Source: Vanilla planifolia
Lineage: Eukaryota; Streptophyta; Magnoliopsida; Asparagales; Orchidaceae
DNA length: 64,000 nt
NCBI GenBank assembly: GCA_023846275.1
Contig: CM043868.1
Location: forward strand, 13,487,755 to 13,551,754
Reading direction: 5' to 3'
The translations under genes were made by a program, and so were the position numbers. How positions within the stretch are numbered: the first letter of the stretch is position 1; each line of letters opens with the position of its first letter. Positions 1-11,450 of this stretch are shown piece by piece. Below the pieces are notes generated by a model. That model had not been told where the DNA came from. It searched no databases and saw only the letters and a list, made by a program, of their open reading frames with translations.

Positions 1-639
1 ATGAATTAAAGGTTTGGGTTTTGAATGTATTAATTGTAAGAGTTTTATGAATTTTTCTTTAGCTAAAATAATTATACTATTTTAACAATTTTCTTTAAGC
101 ATTATTGTTGTACTTGGTTTATCCCTACTTGTTTTAGTAAAGAAGAATAGTTAGTGAAAGCTTAGTTAAGTTGATTGGGGAAAGATATATGCACAAGTTA
201 GACTGAACCAACTAAAAAAATTCTAGGTGCATTCTTTTTTGTGGGCTTTCTTACGTTTTATTTTATTTTACTATAATTATTCTTTGAGATATTTAAAAAG
301 AATGCAAGGTTTTTATTAAAATAATTAATTGGTAAAAATTTTAAGAATTCTATAATTCACTTCTCTCTTATGTTATTTATCCATCTCTTGTTACACAAAA
401 GGTATCTTCTTAGGGTATCTTGTGAATAGTTTTATAGAGTGTTCAACAAAAAGACATCAACTATAAAATAGTTAATAAATGTAAAATTTGATGAGACACC
501 ATGTGATTTTCAAAGTATTCAACATTCATTTGATAAGTTATTCAAATTAGAAAAATTAAGTATTGATGTTGAATCAAATGACAAGATTAAGAAAGGAAAC
601 ATTGTTGTACAAAGGGAAAGAGAAGAAGTAAAATAATGA
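1..639. other. AT-rich DNA, no gene seen
   Basis: No coding frame with recognisable protein similarity is visible. The right part (from about 480) may be the decayed upstream part of the copia polyprotein that becomes recognisable at about 640, but it cannot be aligned confidently by eye. Confidence 0.5.
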
Positions 640-2285
640 AAGTTCTCCAAAGATCATCTTAGTGAATTAATTATAGGAGAAACAAGAAATATAGTTAAAA
701 CTAAGGGTTCAATCAACCATGTAGCATTTGCTTTTTGCCTTGAACCTACCTTAGCTGATGAATCATTTAGTGATAAATCTTTGATAATTGTAATAAATGA
801 ATAATTAGAACAATTTGCTAGGAATGAAGAATACGATCTAGTACTTAATCCCAGGCATAAACCCATTAGTGGAACCAAATGGGTATTTAAGAATACGTTA
901 GATGATAATGAAAAAGTAATTAGAAATAAAGTGTGACTAATAGCAAAATGTTGTAGTCAAACAAAAGAAGTTGATGTAGAAGATACCTCTGCTCCCATGA
1001 TAGGCCTTGAAGCAATAAGGATCAGCTTGCTTATGCATGCATTAGGGTTTTAAACTTTATCAATTGAATGTCAATAGCACTTTCTTATATGACTATATAA
1101 TTGAAGAGGTTTATGTGGAACAACACCCAAGATTTGAAACTTATGACGAATTAAATCATGTATACAAACTAAAGAAAGCATTGTATGGACTTAAGCAAGT
1201 CTTGCAAGCATGATATGAAAGACTATGCAACTTTCTCATCTTTAATGAGTTTGTTATGGGCAAAGTTGACAACACTTTATTTATTTTAAATATTGATGGA
1301 AATAAGTTAGTTTGTCAAACATATGCTGATGAATTGTATTTGGTAAAACATATGAAGAAATGTGTGTGAGATTTATTGAATTAATAAAAAAAGAATATGA
1401 GATGAGCATGATAGGTGAGTTAAATTTCTTGTTTGGGCTTCAAGTCAAATAAACAAATGAAGGAATTCTTATCTTGCAAACTAAGTACTTGGTGGAGCTT
1501 CACAAAAGGTTTTACTTTTAGAACATGAAAGATAAAAAAAGCCCTTATAGGAATTGGTACTTCTTTTGATATTGATGAAACCAAAAGAGCTATAAGCATG
1601 AAGATGTATAAAGGAATTATTGGTTCACTACTTTATCTTTGTACCAATAGACTAAATATAGTTTATAGTGTTGGTTTGTGTGCAAAATTTTAAGTAAACC
1701 CAAAGGAATCTCATTCTTCAAGATTGAAACAAATTTTAAATATCTTATTGGCATCAAATCACTAAGATTATTGTTTATTTTGTGTGAATTAAGATTTGAT
1801 TTTGTTTCTTACGTGATTGTTTGATTTTACTTGGAATAAGACTGATAAAAAGAGCAAATTTAAAATGTGTTAATTGCTTAGTTGTTCTCATATTTCTTGA
1901 GCCATCCATTTTTCTCATAAGCAAAAATATTTTACATTATCCACAATAGAAGCTGAGTATACTGTTGCTCGAAGTTGTATAGCCCAAGTTTTATGGATTA
2001 AGTAATAGTTAAAAGATTATGGTATACACTTTACAAATATTTAAGTGTATTGTAATAATACTAAAGCTATTTGCCTTTCAAAGAATCCTATTCAACATTC
2101 TTGCATTAAGCATGTTGACATTAGATACCATTTTATTATGTAGCTTATTGAGATGAAAGAAATTTAATTATTTTTTGTACCTTCCTCTAATCAATTAGTT
2201 GAAACTTTTACAAAATCATTGCCATCTGAAACACTTATTATACTTTAGTTGACTTTAGGAGTGCTTAACCCCTTTGAGTAATTAT
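640..2285 (+). mobile_element. Decayed Ty1/copia (Sirevirus-like) pol remnant
   Basis: Reading across several frames and stop codons gives the order of motifs of a copia polyprotein. At about 640-900 is the region before reverse transcriptase (SINHVAFAF, then LEQFARNE). At about 870-1030 is the RT start (GTKWVFKN, then RNKV, a stop, LIAK, ending EAIRISLLMHA). At about 1100-1200 is EEVYVEQHPRFE then KLKKALYGLKQ. At about 1390-1450 is EYEMSMIGELNFLFGLQ and at about 1620-1660 is IGSLLYLCTNRLNI. RNase H follows at about 1900-2130 (STIEAEYT, NNTKAICLSKNP, KHVDIRYHFI). The catalytic YVDD box reads YADE with a frame break nearby. In-frame stops, frameshifts and a disrupted stretch near 1790-1880 make it inactive. 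The wording of the motifs is closest to the Sirevirus lineage as I know it; that assignment is an inference. Confidence 0.88.
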
Positions 2286-2692
2286 AAAAAGATGGAGATC
2301 TATGGCTACTAGAATTCAAGAATTTAGAAGGAGAGAGCTATAATTTAGAGGTTTGTAAAATTACTACCATACTTCTGTACCTTTATGTTTTGTTGTTAAA
2401 ATTAGAACATGGATAAGATGTTGTACTTTTTAAATTTTGTTGCAAAATATATTGAATGAATAGATGTTGGAATATGAGTTTAATACTACACTAAAAGTTA
2501 ATTATGCTTAGAATATGATTCTGGTTTTGCCATTTGTTGTTATGTTGAATGCATAAATGCAAAAGGAGCTAATTGGTAATGTATAGTTGCATATACTTTC
2601 TTATTTCTAATGTTGTAGTGTATGTTATTGTGTGGATTACAAAAACAAAATACTAAAACACATTGTAGAAGTCTTCATTCTAAAGTAAAAAA
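2286..2692. other. AT-rich stretch after copia RNase H, no gene
   Basis: This follows the RNase H remnant directly. A purine-rich run near 2320-2335 could be a degraded polypurine tract, but no clear LTR start follows it. Nothing else is recognisable. Confidence 0.4.
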
Positions 2693-4345
2693 CGAGTATA
2701 TGAATCCCAAGAGAGGAAAGTGAATTATGACTTTTAAAATATTTTTGTTAATTTTAGGATTGTATTTATTTATCAAAAATTTTTTATAAGAACAATTTTA
2801 TGTTTATAGAAATCTTTGATTTATAAATATATTAATTTATAATTTTTATGATTAAGAAAAATAAAAATAAAAGTCAAAATGATACACCAAATTTTTAAGT
2901 GATTTGGTTCAAATTAAAACATTCGTCCTAATGTAGGACTAGACGAAATTTGCTTAATTAGAAAATTCGTGACTGATGCACAACAAAGAACAGGGCCGTC
3001 ACCCTAAGGGACACACATCGAGATACGATGAGGGTTGAACACAAAGGCACCAACCAATGAATCCTAACTAAACTTAGGATCGATAGCGGCTAAGAAGTCG
3101 CTAAATCGATTACGGCTACACACTTTCAAACACGCAGAAATAGGGAGTACTTAGATTGGTTAAGTACCAGTTGAAATTAAAATATAATTTATAGTAAAAG
3201 TTGTACTTCACAGAATGAAAATATATTGAAGACAAATTAATAATCTAGGAATGGAAATTACTCGTAAAAAGGAAGACGAGGAAAAACAAAAACTTCACTT
3301 GAAGATGGTTGAGTGGTGAAGGAAGATGATAGACTGGAGTGGCGTCTCACCACTTGGACCTCGCGTCCCTCCTCCCAGTATCAGAGCTTTGACGAGTCGG
3401 CACGCCAAAGACACTCAGAGCACTCACGAACTCAGAATGGAAGCAAAGAACACTCAAAAGCTTGTATTAACTATTCAATATTTTTTTACAATAAAAGAGG
3501 ACTTCCCCTTATATAGGAATCCATAAGGGTACAAAAGACATTTAACTCATAACATGGGAATACTAAAGGACACATGGGTAAATTAAAAGTCACCTAAAAA
3601 TTACAAACCGACTCTTAAAATTCTGAGAAAAATAATGAAAATTAAGTTTATTTAACCCTAATTTCGGATGGCTGGAGGCGCGGCGACGGCGGCGGCGGCG
3701 TCGGTGCGGGTCGGTGCTGGCTGGCGTGGGTCGATGCGTGTCACAGGTCGCGGGTCGGTGCGGGTTGGCGCGGGTCGGCGTAGGTCGGTGCGGGTCGGCG
3801 CGGGTCGGCGCAGGTCACAGGATGCGGGTCATCCGGGGGTAGCTTGGGTCGGCGCCTCGCTGGACTCAGGCACAGCGGTTCGGGCAAACCTGGATCCGGT
3901 TCGGGCACGAGCGGTTCGAAACAGCGGCGGGCGGTTACTGTGACGGCAGAGGTTGCGGCGGAGGCGGCGGCCGGCGGCAGGAATAGTGATTTTGGCCTTG
4001 TTTTTGCTCCCGGGAAGCCATTCGGACTCCGATTTCGAATCCGAAAGTTGTGTTGGCTTCCTAAAGATGATAATAGGTTTTTAGTGCAAGACCTAGTCCG
4101 TGGACGTCGAAAATCCTTCTTGAACATGATGTCCTCATCACGTCCACTCTAAATCGTGGTCGAGAAAAACTTTATTAGTAAAAGAGTTACAACTTGAGAT
4201 TTGTCCTTATGGTTCCCCTTCAATATACTTGAGATTTTTTCTTACAATTTACCTCCAACCTAATAGCTTTTGTAGGTTCAACTATAATATGGGTTTTTAC
4301 TAACTTAACACAACTTAATTTTTTATGAGATCAAATCGAACTCAA
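2693..4345 (-). repeat. Diverged LTR-like retroelement repeat (copy 1, with an internal stretch copy 2 lacks)
   Basis: Positions 2693-2945 and 4155-4290 align to the reverse complement of 50055-50405, so this is a repeat family with two opposite copies in the window. Here the two halves are separated by about 1.2 kb that the other copy lacks. That stretch holds a GC-rich minisatellite and a TATATAAG-like box readable on the minus strand at about 3507-3516, followed on that strand by a purine-rich leader. The style resembles LTR sequence of plant copia elements. The minus-strand orientation is an inference from the TATA-like box alone. No TG...CA ends or target-site duplication were found, so the limits are approximate. 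Open frames inside it are low-complexity by-products. Confidence 0.6.
3690..3840. repeat. GC-rich minisatellite (about 10-bp unit)
   Basis: There are many imperfect copies of a unit like GGGTCGGCGC or GGGTCGGTGC in an otherwise AT-rich region. The block lies inside the LTR-like repeat. Both strands stay open here only because of composition; the Arg/Gly/Val-rich and Pro-rich frames are not genes. Confidence 0.8.
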
Positions 4346-4530
4346 GCTTTCACAAATGTTGAGCTGCCCAACCCAAAGGAAAAAAAAGAAAAATATAGTA
4401 AGAAAATTAAAAAAATAAAACCTTAGAAGAATTAGGCTTAACTTGAAGAATTTTAAATTTCGAGTGATCATAGGCCGTAATTGCTGTTATGGAAATTTAT
4501 ACAAGTAGAATTTGAAATTTACATTCATAA
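4346..4530. other. Short AT-rich spacer, no gene
   Basis: This lies between the LTR-like repeat and the solo LTR. It ends just before the GTTAT target-site copy. Nothing recognisable is present. Confidence 0.5.
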
Positions 4531-4535
4531 GTTAT
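4531..4535. repeat. Left target-site duplication GTTAT of the solo LTR
   Basis: GTTAT immediately precedes TGTTACACCCC and occurs again at 7834-7838 immediately after TATAACA. A 5-bp direct repeat is the expected target-site duplication for an LTR retrotransposon. Confidence 0.88.
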
Positions 4536-6239
4536 TGTTACACCCCATTTTTTCCTAGGCTGATTTTTGGCATACATTTTTTTTTTTTTTTTTTTACATA
4601 TAGACAGCTCAGATCGTCTCATACCAACCTGAGTAGCCTACGAAAAACATAGGATATAACACATCATTACACACCTACTTTCCTTAACAATGTGGATCCC
4701 ATCTCCCGGGTACACCGTCAAATCAGGATTCATGACTCCTGAATTAACAGATGGACTCGCGCAATGTTACTCTTACTAGACCCAATACTCCTATCACATA
4801 CCGATAGGAGAACCGATCTAATAGAAGTCTGAACCCCCATGGTAAGTTCCATAGTCATGTAATGACCTCACCATCAAAAAAAATATATAACATCCATAGA
4901 ATAAATATATAAATATGACACTCCACACACCATAGCACCAAAACAATAAGTAAGACAGTGAATGGAAACTACATCACAAGAATAAGATCCAAGTCCAACA
5001 AGTGCAACATCATCCAACCAGATACATAAGTCAGATTCATCCTCACACAATACTTGACATAAGAATAATAGTCTCACTGAATACATCCAATAGCATCAAT
5101 CACACTAACCAAAATGTCTCCGAAATCACAGATCAGATATCCTCCACTAGCTTGCTGACCACGATCCCACCTAATCTGGGTGGCGTCAAGTCTGCCGAGC
5201 CGCTGGAAAAATATAGATAATAAAGGAATGAGCTACGCCCAGTAGGAAAGACAGCTAGTAAAACTCACATGCAAGAGAAGGATAATAGCAAGAGTATAAG
5301 AATACAGCATAACAATGTATAGTGGAAAGGCACTCTCAGTTCCAGACTCCAACCAACCACAGTCACCCCTAGTCACACCAGAGTAGCTCTCCTCTGGGGT
5401 TCCAGGTAGCATGCCAGCGGGACACGCCCATCTCTGCGCACGCATCACAACGCCTAGCACCCGACACCGCAGCGTCTCTCGTCAAACAATCTTCTGGAGA
5501 CTATAGACAGAACCAGTCACATAGATCTCTAGCCAACGTAAGACACCCCTGCCACCCTCAGGCACGCAGGCCTACACACTTGGCTAGCCACGGCGAGTCA
5601 CCCCTGCCCCTGCCACTGCCACTCTCAGGCGCGCAGGCCTACACTCATGGACCAGAAGAGATCGACTCAGCCACCGTCCCAAGAAGTCCTCTCCCAACAA
5701 TTTCCATAGAAGCCACGCCCCTACAGTCATTGCCAAGCTATAACTCCAAGATTCGGCAACATGTGTCCAGATACAACAAGGCGCATACCAGTCCACATGT
5801 ATACTGTGGAAGCTAAGTCTGTACTGCACAGTTAACTACCACAACCACCTTAAAACATCATATAGGGCCTATAGTAGTCCGGTTCATTATGCCAATCCGT
5901 GAAATATGCCAACATTGAGTAAACTGACTCAATCCATGCCATTGCCGTCCAAGCAACACAACTGTACCAGTTACTGACTGTTTTGGTAGCATCCATGTAC
6001 CATACCTCTGTCTGACTGTTTCAACTGTACTGTCATCACTGATAACATTTTTCCCTACTTCAGGAAATTTTTCTCTACATACGGATCTCCAGAATTTTCG
6101 AGATCGCTCAAATCCCAATTTCTCTTTTTCTGAATTTTTTTTTCAGAATTTAAAATCCCGAAATTCTAATTACTGCATTTTTTTCCAAATTCAAAAAAAA
6201 ATCAAATTCTGCCCTTTCTCAATTTTCCGAAATTCGGAA

Positions 6240-6370
6240 TAAATTTCCGAATTAAAATTTAAATTCACATATATCCTTTTTCCGAAAATTCGGATTAATT
6301 TCCGAATTAATTTTTAAATTCCACATATATCCTTTTTCCGAAAATTTGGATTAATTTCCGAATTAAATTT
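6240..6370. repeat. 56-bp AT-rich tandem repeat inside the solo LTR
   Basis: The string CACATATATCC followed by TTTTTCCGAAAAT recurs with a 56-bp period (starts at 6266 and 6322). The flanks TTTCCGAATTAA are also repeated. Confidence 0.8.
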
Positions 6371-6374
6371 CCTC

Positions 6375-6550
6375 CGCGCCGTTCGTCCGCGCCGAATCTC
6401 GCTGAACCGGTTTTCGCTGCCGGTTCGGCTTTCGCGCCGTTCGTCTGCGCCGAATCCCGCTGAACCGGTTTTCGCTGCCGGTTCGGGCCTTCGCGTCGTT
6501 CGTCCGCGCCTAATCCCGCTGAACCGGTTTTTCGCTGCCGGTTCGGCCTT
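6375..6550. repeat. 58-59-bp GC-rich tandem repeat, three copies, inside the solo LTR
   Basis: Copies start at 6375, 6433 and 6492. Each contains GTTCGTC, CGCTGAACCGG, then TTTTCGCTGCCGGTTCGG, with small differences. An open frame on the minus strand here reflects the repeat and is not a gene. Confidence 0.85.
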
Positions 6551-7833
6551 CGCGCTGAACCGAGAACCCACCGGCTGAATAATTAATCCAATTCCAGCCG
6601 ACGTTTAACATTTAAATTATTAATAAATATTGAATAATTACAATTACTTAATTAACTAAACCGAAATTAATCTAATCCATCTCCTTCCTCCGCCCGGCGC
6701 CCGCGAAACCCTAGTCGACGATTCCTCCGGGAAAATTCCGTTTCCCCCGTCGATTTCCGGCGACCGAGATCAAAGAGAAACAAAATCCGATGTTCATACT
6801 ATCCTAATGTTTCATTAATGCCACTAATTTCTAAGGTTCAATCAAAATTTCCGCCGAAGTTTCATCCGATCCCCATTTTAACAATCTATGAAATTAAACA
6901 AATTTCAGCATTTGATACTATCTTAACATGATTAAAGCACATAATCGAATCAACACATGCTTGGTAAAATTTCCAAATTCGGCGGTTATAATTTTCCGAA
7001 GAAAAACCCTAAAATGCTAAAATCAATAATTTGCATTAATCAATTCCAAAAACCACAATCCACATGCTCCGGTAGCTATTTGCAAAATAATCCATATTTT
7101 TAATATGCTAAATAACTAATTTAAAATCTGAATTTCCTACCTTTCTTCTCCGGCGACGGTGAAGCTCGCACGCGACCAACCGCTGCTCCTCGCCGAACGA
7201 AACCGGTACCAATCGATTCTCCTCGGTCCCGCGAACCTCCAGGTACAAAAAGCCCCTTGAAAGGCTGCCAGAAAGTATCGCCGTTCGTCGCGAACACCTC
7301 GTCTCCGGCCACCGCTCGAAACCCTAACAGCCGAACAGTTTCGATTAAATACCCCGCTTAAACCGGTAATAACCCGTTAAGAACCCATTAAGCGCCGGTT
7401 GACCTTCTAATAACGCCGCTTAAACCCGATCAGCCGGTTAATCTCCACCGCTGATCTCGTCCGTCCGATCCGCTTATCCGTGGCTTATCCAACCGCACGC
7501 GCAAACGCACTCGGCGAACCGCCCCCCCCCCCCCCCCCGCCTTCGCTGAACCGCTCCGGTCCGGTTCACGCGTGGTAAAAACCAAATTCCGGTTTAAAAA
7601 TCTAATAAACCGATTTAACTAGATTTTCGAATTTCCAAAAATCCAATAAATCCAATTAAACAGGGAAAATTACTTAAAAATTTTCTCGGTGCTTCGAAAA
7701 ATCCCCAGAAAATTTCAGAAATTCTAATAGCCTCCAATTGAGCTCCTGGCTCATCCTACTGTCGATCTGAAATCATCCAAGCCACAATTGAATTATTGAA
7801 GATTAAACGTATAATATTTTACCGGGTATAACA

Positions 7834-7838
7834 GTTAT
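7834..7838. repeat. Right target-site duplication GTTAT of the solo LTR
   Basis: Identical to 4531-4535, directly after the terminal CA of the LTR. Confidence 0.88.
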
Positions 7839-8499
7839 TCTATTCACAATGGTTAAATATGTATAAAAAAATTCATAATCATTAGAAATTCAAACAAAAA
7901 TTTTTTAAAGAGCTACTACCAAACTACTTAAAATGTGGTTCTAACGCCTTAAAATTATTCTAAAAAGGTTGCTTATAATAACAAATATAACGACTAGTTA
8001 ATTAGCCATTAGGTAAGATTGACAAAAGCATATAAGAGTATACAAGGGAGAATAATAAATACAAAATGTTTGGAGATAATTTATTTGATTTTTAAAATTA
8101 ATATAAATTTGATATTGATCATGATTTTTTAGATTTAAATTAGTTTTGTTTTTTAATTAAAAAGAGATAATTAAAAATTTTGTTAATTTGATTTGAAAAT
8201 TAAATAGATCAAAAATATAAATATTGTGTTTGACAAGTCAGTTATAAAAATAATTAATGAACAAATTTAATGATTAGATAGAGTTATTGATGAATCTTAT
8301 ATTAAAAAATAAAAAAAAAGTAAATTAAATAAGAAAGAATATGGAGAAAAAACTAGTCAACAACTACCTTGAGTTTGGTAGTATCAAAACCTATAGAAAT
8401 CAAATAATTGATATATTAATTAAGGAGTTAAAACATAAGTTTCTATGAGAGAAAATTGTCATAGTATATTTATATTTATCATAGAAATAATATTTATTG
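7839..8499. other. AT-rich DNA, no gene seen
   Basis: No recognisable gene or repeat. It may be decayed copia sequence continuous with the fragment that follows. Confidence 0.4.
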
Positions 8500-8960
8500 A
8501 AGAAGCCTTAAAAGACGTAGGTTCATACCATGAATTGATAGTTAGAAAAACTTAAGAAAAATTAAATATAAGATTAATTATTAGGCATAGTGATCAATAA
8601 TTTATCAATGCTAAATGGGTACTCAAGATTAAATTAAATAAAAATAAGCTAACTATTGGAGACAAAAATAGGCTTATTACTAAATATATATAATCAACTT
8701 CATCATTAAGAAAAATTCACAAAAATATAAGATTTTACTTTATTAGATATTATATTATTAGATGATTAATAGAATTAGAGCATGTATCTTTAAAGTAAGA
8801 ATTAGCTTATATATTTGTAAAACTTTTTTAATGGTATAATAGAAATTATATAAATGGTACATCTCTTTTGAAGGTGTTAAAGAGAGAGAATAATCATGAT
8901 TTAGATAAAATTTAGATTAATCATAAGATGAGGGGGAGCATGTTGTAAAAGGGAGCATGT
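8500..8960 (+). mobile_element. Faint Ty1/copia RT fragment and polypurine-like tract
   Basis: In one frame, EEALKDVGSYHEL and later AKWVLKIKLNKNKL and DKNRLITK match the start of copia reverse transcriptase in order and spacing. The rest of pol is missing. GAGGGGGAGCA at about 8929-8939 followed by TGTTGTAAAAG looks like a polypurine tract running into an LTR start, but no complete LTR could be followed. Sequence decay is heavy. Confidence 0.5.
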
Positions 8961-9049
8961 AATTTTATTTTTAATACCTCTTATCATTCTTAAATATATA
9001 CTTTAACTTGTAATATTCTTATCTAAATATTTATGTATTATCATCATCA

Positions 9050-10124
9050 AAAACATATTGTTAAGTCATCATTATATTTGTTGAGTCAAGTCTTAAATAT
9101 TTAATATTTTATTTTAATAGGTTTTTTTATTATAAGATAGATTTATTTGTAAAAAATAAGCCATACATTTTTTAAGATGATGAATTAGTAGTCTTCAAAA
9201 TATCCTAAAATATTCAACAAGGTTCAATGATTGAAGACATATATATCAAATTTGAAGAAAATTTATTTTTATTATGAAATAAAATATTAACTTATTGATT
9301 ATAATGTACTCTTCTTTCATATTAATTTCAAATCCTATTTAAACATCCAATTGTTCAATCATCTTCTTAACTTAGTAAATAAATAGTATTCTATTTTTTA
9401 ATTTCTCAATTCTTTTCTTGATTAAATCATACATATGTATCTTTGTCAAAATCTATGTTAACTTAATTGTTAAATCTTGATTAAATTAAAAAAAATAGTT
9501 ATGTTAAATTTTCATAATTAAAAAAATATATTTAGCCACATCATATGCATGTGCTCAAGTGCAATGCTCTCGAGCCTAGCAAGCTTGAACAGGCATTCTC
9601 AAATCTTGGGTTTGGAGACTTGAACCAAGTATCGTTGGGGTTCGATCATGGTTTGGGTGTAGTTTAGAACACTATTAGAGTAAGATAAATGGTGTTTTAA
9701 GAGTAAATTAAGACTTATAACGTAACCTGTAATTCTATAAGCATATGAGTGAATTAGGTAGTGAACTCTTGAGCATTGAAGGGGGAGCTAGCCTCAATTT
9801 GACTCGATATGAAGGTGCATAATATTTAATATAAAAAGGAAAAATGCTTTTATTCTATAATATGGGACAATATTCATCCACCTCATTTGTTCTTAATGCA
9901 TGTGTGCATTACCGCTATACAATCGTGCATTTTCATGATCGCCTGACATTGATCACATCCTAAATTTTAACGTCTAAAATGTGTGACATCTCTGACCACT
10001 TGATATTCGATCGAACAACAATTACTTCATTTGCTGTAAGTACTTGATCCTTGCTAAACATCTGATGTCGTGATCTCATTCTACTTCATCGAACAATTTT
10101 GTGTGTTATCTCATGAAATATATG
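9050..10124 (+). repeat. Left arm of a 2.4-kb imperfect inverted repeat
   Basis: Read on the plus strand, this segment matches the reverse complement of 10400-11450 almost end to end. Matching blocks include TGAGTCAAGTCTTAAATATT, the TTTAGCCACATC block at about 9532, CATTCTCAAATCTT at about 9594, GCTCGATATGAAGGTG-like sequence at about 9800, and CGCTATACAATC at about 9913. The outer edge reads TGTTAAGTCA at 9059, like an LTR start. No protein is encoded. Confidence 0.85.
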
Positions 10125-10399
10125 CTCTTGAATCATACGAGTCCAACTTATCCATTTTGTATATAACGACTGTAACCATTCTCAATTTTATCATTGATTA
10201 ATCAAATGATCTGGATCTCATTCTAAGTGATCGAATGGCTTAGATCAAATATTGATTAAACCATTCATAACTCATCTACGTTTATAACATTAGATCTGAA
10301 GGTCTATAATGCCTTTTATCAGATTCAATAACTCTAGTTGATCCCACCTAACAGTTAACTAACTAGCTATTATATTTGTCATTACAAGCATCCATTTTA
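10125..10399. other. Loop between the arms of the inverted repeat
   Basis: About 275 bp that I could not pair with either arm. It is rich in GATC-containing words. No gene is visible. Confidence 0.6.
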
Positions 10400-11450
10400 G
10401 AATAGATATTTCATAAAGAGGAAACACACAAATCGTGTGATGAATTTGAATGAGATCATGACGATCGAATGCTGAGCGCTTACAGTGGATTAAAATATTA
10501 CTGTATGATCAAAGATCAAATGGTTAGGGATGTCACATTTATGAATCATTAAAATGCTGGATGTGATCATTATCATGTGATCGTGAAAATACGTGATTGT
10601 ATAGCGATTATTCACACATGCATCAGGATAGATGAGGTAGACAAATATTGTCCTACATTGTAAAATAAAGGCATTTTTCTCTTTATATTAACTATAATTC
10701 ACCTTCATATCGAGCCAAAAAATTGGCTAGCTCCTCGTGTACTCGAGATTTCACCACCTAGTTCACTTGTATACTTAGAAGATTATAGGTTACATTATGG
10801 CTCTTAAGTTACCCTTGAAACACCATATTCCTTACCCCAAGAACATTCTAGATTGCACCAAACCATTATCAGGCCCTGACTCAACTTTGTTCTAGTCTCT
10901 AAACCTAAGATTTGAGAATGCCCATTCGAACTTACAAGGCCCGAGGGTATTGCACTTAGGCACATGCTTGGGATGTGGCTAAAGATAATTTTTTTAATTA
11001 TAAAACTTTTAACATGATTATTTTTAATTTAATCAAAGTTTAATAATTAAATTAAAATATATTTTAACAAAAATACATAAGTAATATTTAACCAAGAAAA
11101 AGATTGAGATATTCAAAAATAGAATCTTGTTTATTTACTAAGTCAAAAAGATGATTGAACAACTAGATGCTTGAATAGGATTTAAAATTAATACGAAAGA
11201 AAAGTACCTTATAACAAAAAAACTAATATTTTTTCATTAAAAAAATATTTCAAATTTGATATGCATGTCTTCAATTTGAAACTTATTGAACACTCAAATG
11301 TATTTTGAAAATCACTAGTTCACTATTTTCAAAAGTACATGACTTGTTCTTTACAAATAAATATGTTTTATACTAAACAAGCCTATTAGAATAAAATATT
11401 AAATATTTAAGACTTGACTCATCAAACACTAAAGTGACTAAACACATTCG
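10400..11450 (-). repeat. Right arm of the inverted repeat
   Basis: The reverse complement matches the left arm with scattered substitutions and short gaps. Its outer edge, read on the minus strand from 11444, is TGTTTAGTCA and corresponds to TGTTAAGTCA at 9059. The arms may be two solo LTRs of one family in opposite orientation, or the long inverted termini of a foldback or Mutator-like element. The sequence alone does not decide between them. Confidence 0.85.

Larger units (their letters stand above)
4536..7833 (+). mobile_element. Solo LTR, 3298 bp, probably Ty3/gypsy Del/Tekay-type
   Basis: The segment starts TGTTACACCCC and ends GGGTATAACA, the TG...CA form of an LTR, and is bounded by perfect GTTAT copies. 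It has no gag or pol frame and I see no second copy of its terminal sequence inside, so it reads as a solo LTR left by LTR-LTR recombination. A length over 3 kb and a TGTTACACCCC start fit Del/Tekay chromoviruses, from general knowledge. Its base composition differs sharply from its flanks. Internal features are a T19 run at 4577-4595, two 56-bp AT-rich units at about 6240-6370, three 58-59-bp GC-rich units at 6375-6550, and a C17 run at 7522-7538. The intact ends and duplication suggest a fairly recent insertion. Orientation is assigned only from the direction in which the TGTTACACCCC end reads. Confidence 0.87.

Noticed and set aside
3668..4152. Overlapping open frames of about 90-130 codons on both strands
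   Set aside because: They arise from the GC-rich minisatellite and its flank; their products are Arg/Gly/Pro/Ala-rich with no domain, start context or splice structure.
6314..6571. Minus-strand frame with repeated Arg/Glu-rich segments
   Set aside because: It is the translation of three 58-59-bp tandem units inside the solo LTR, not a gene.
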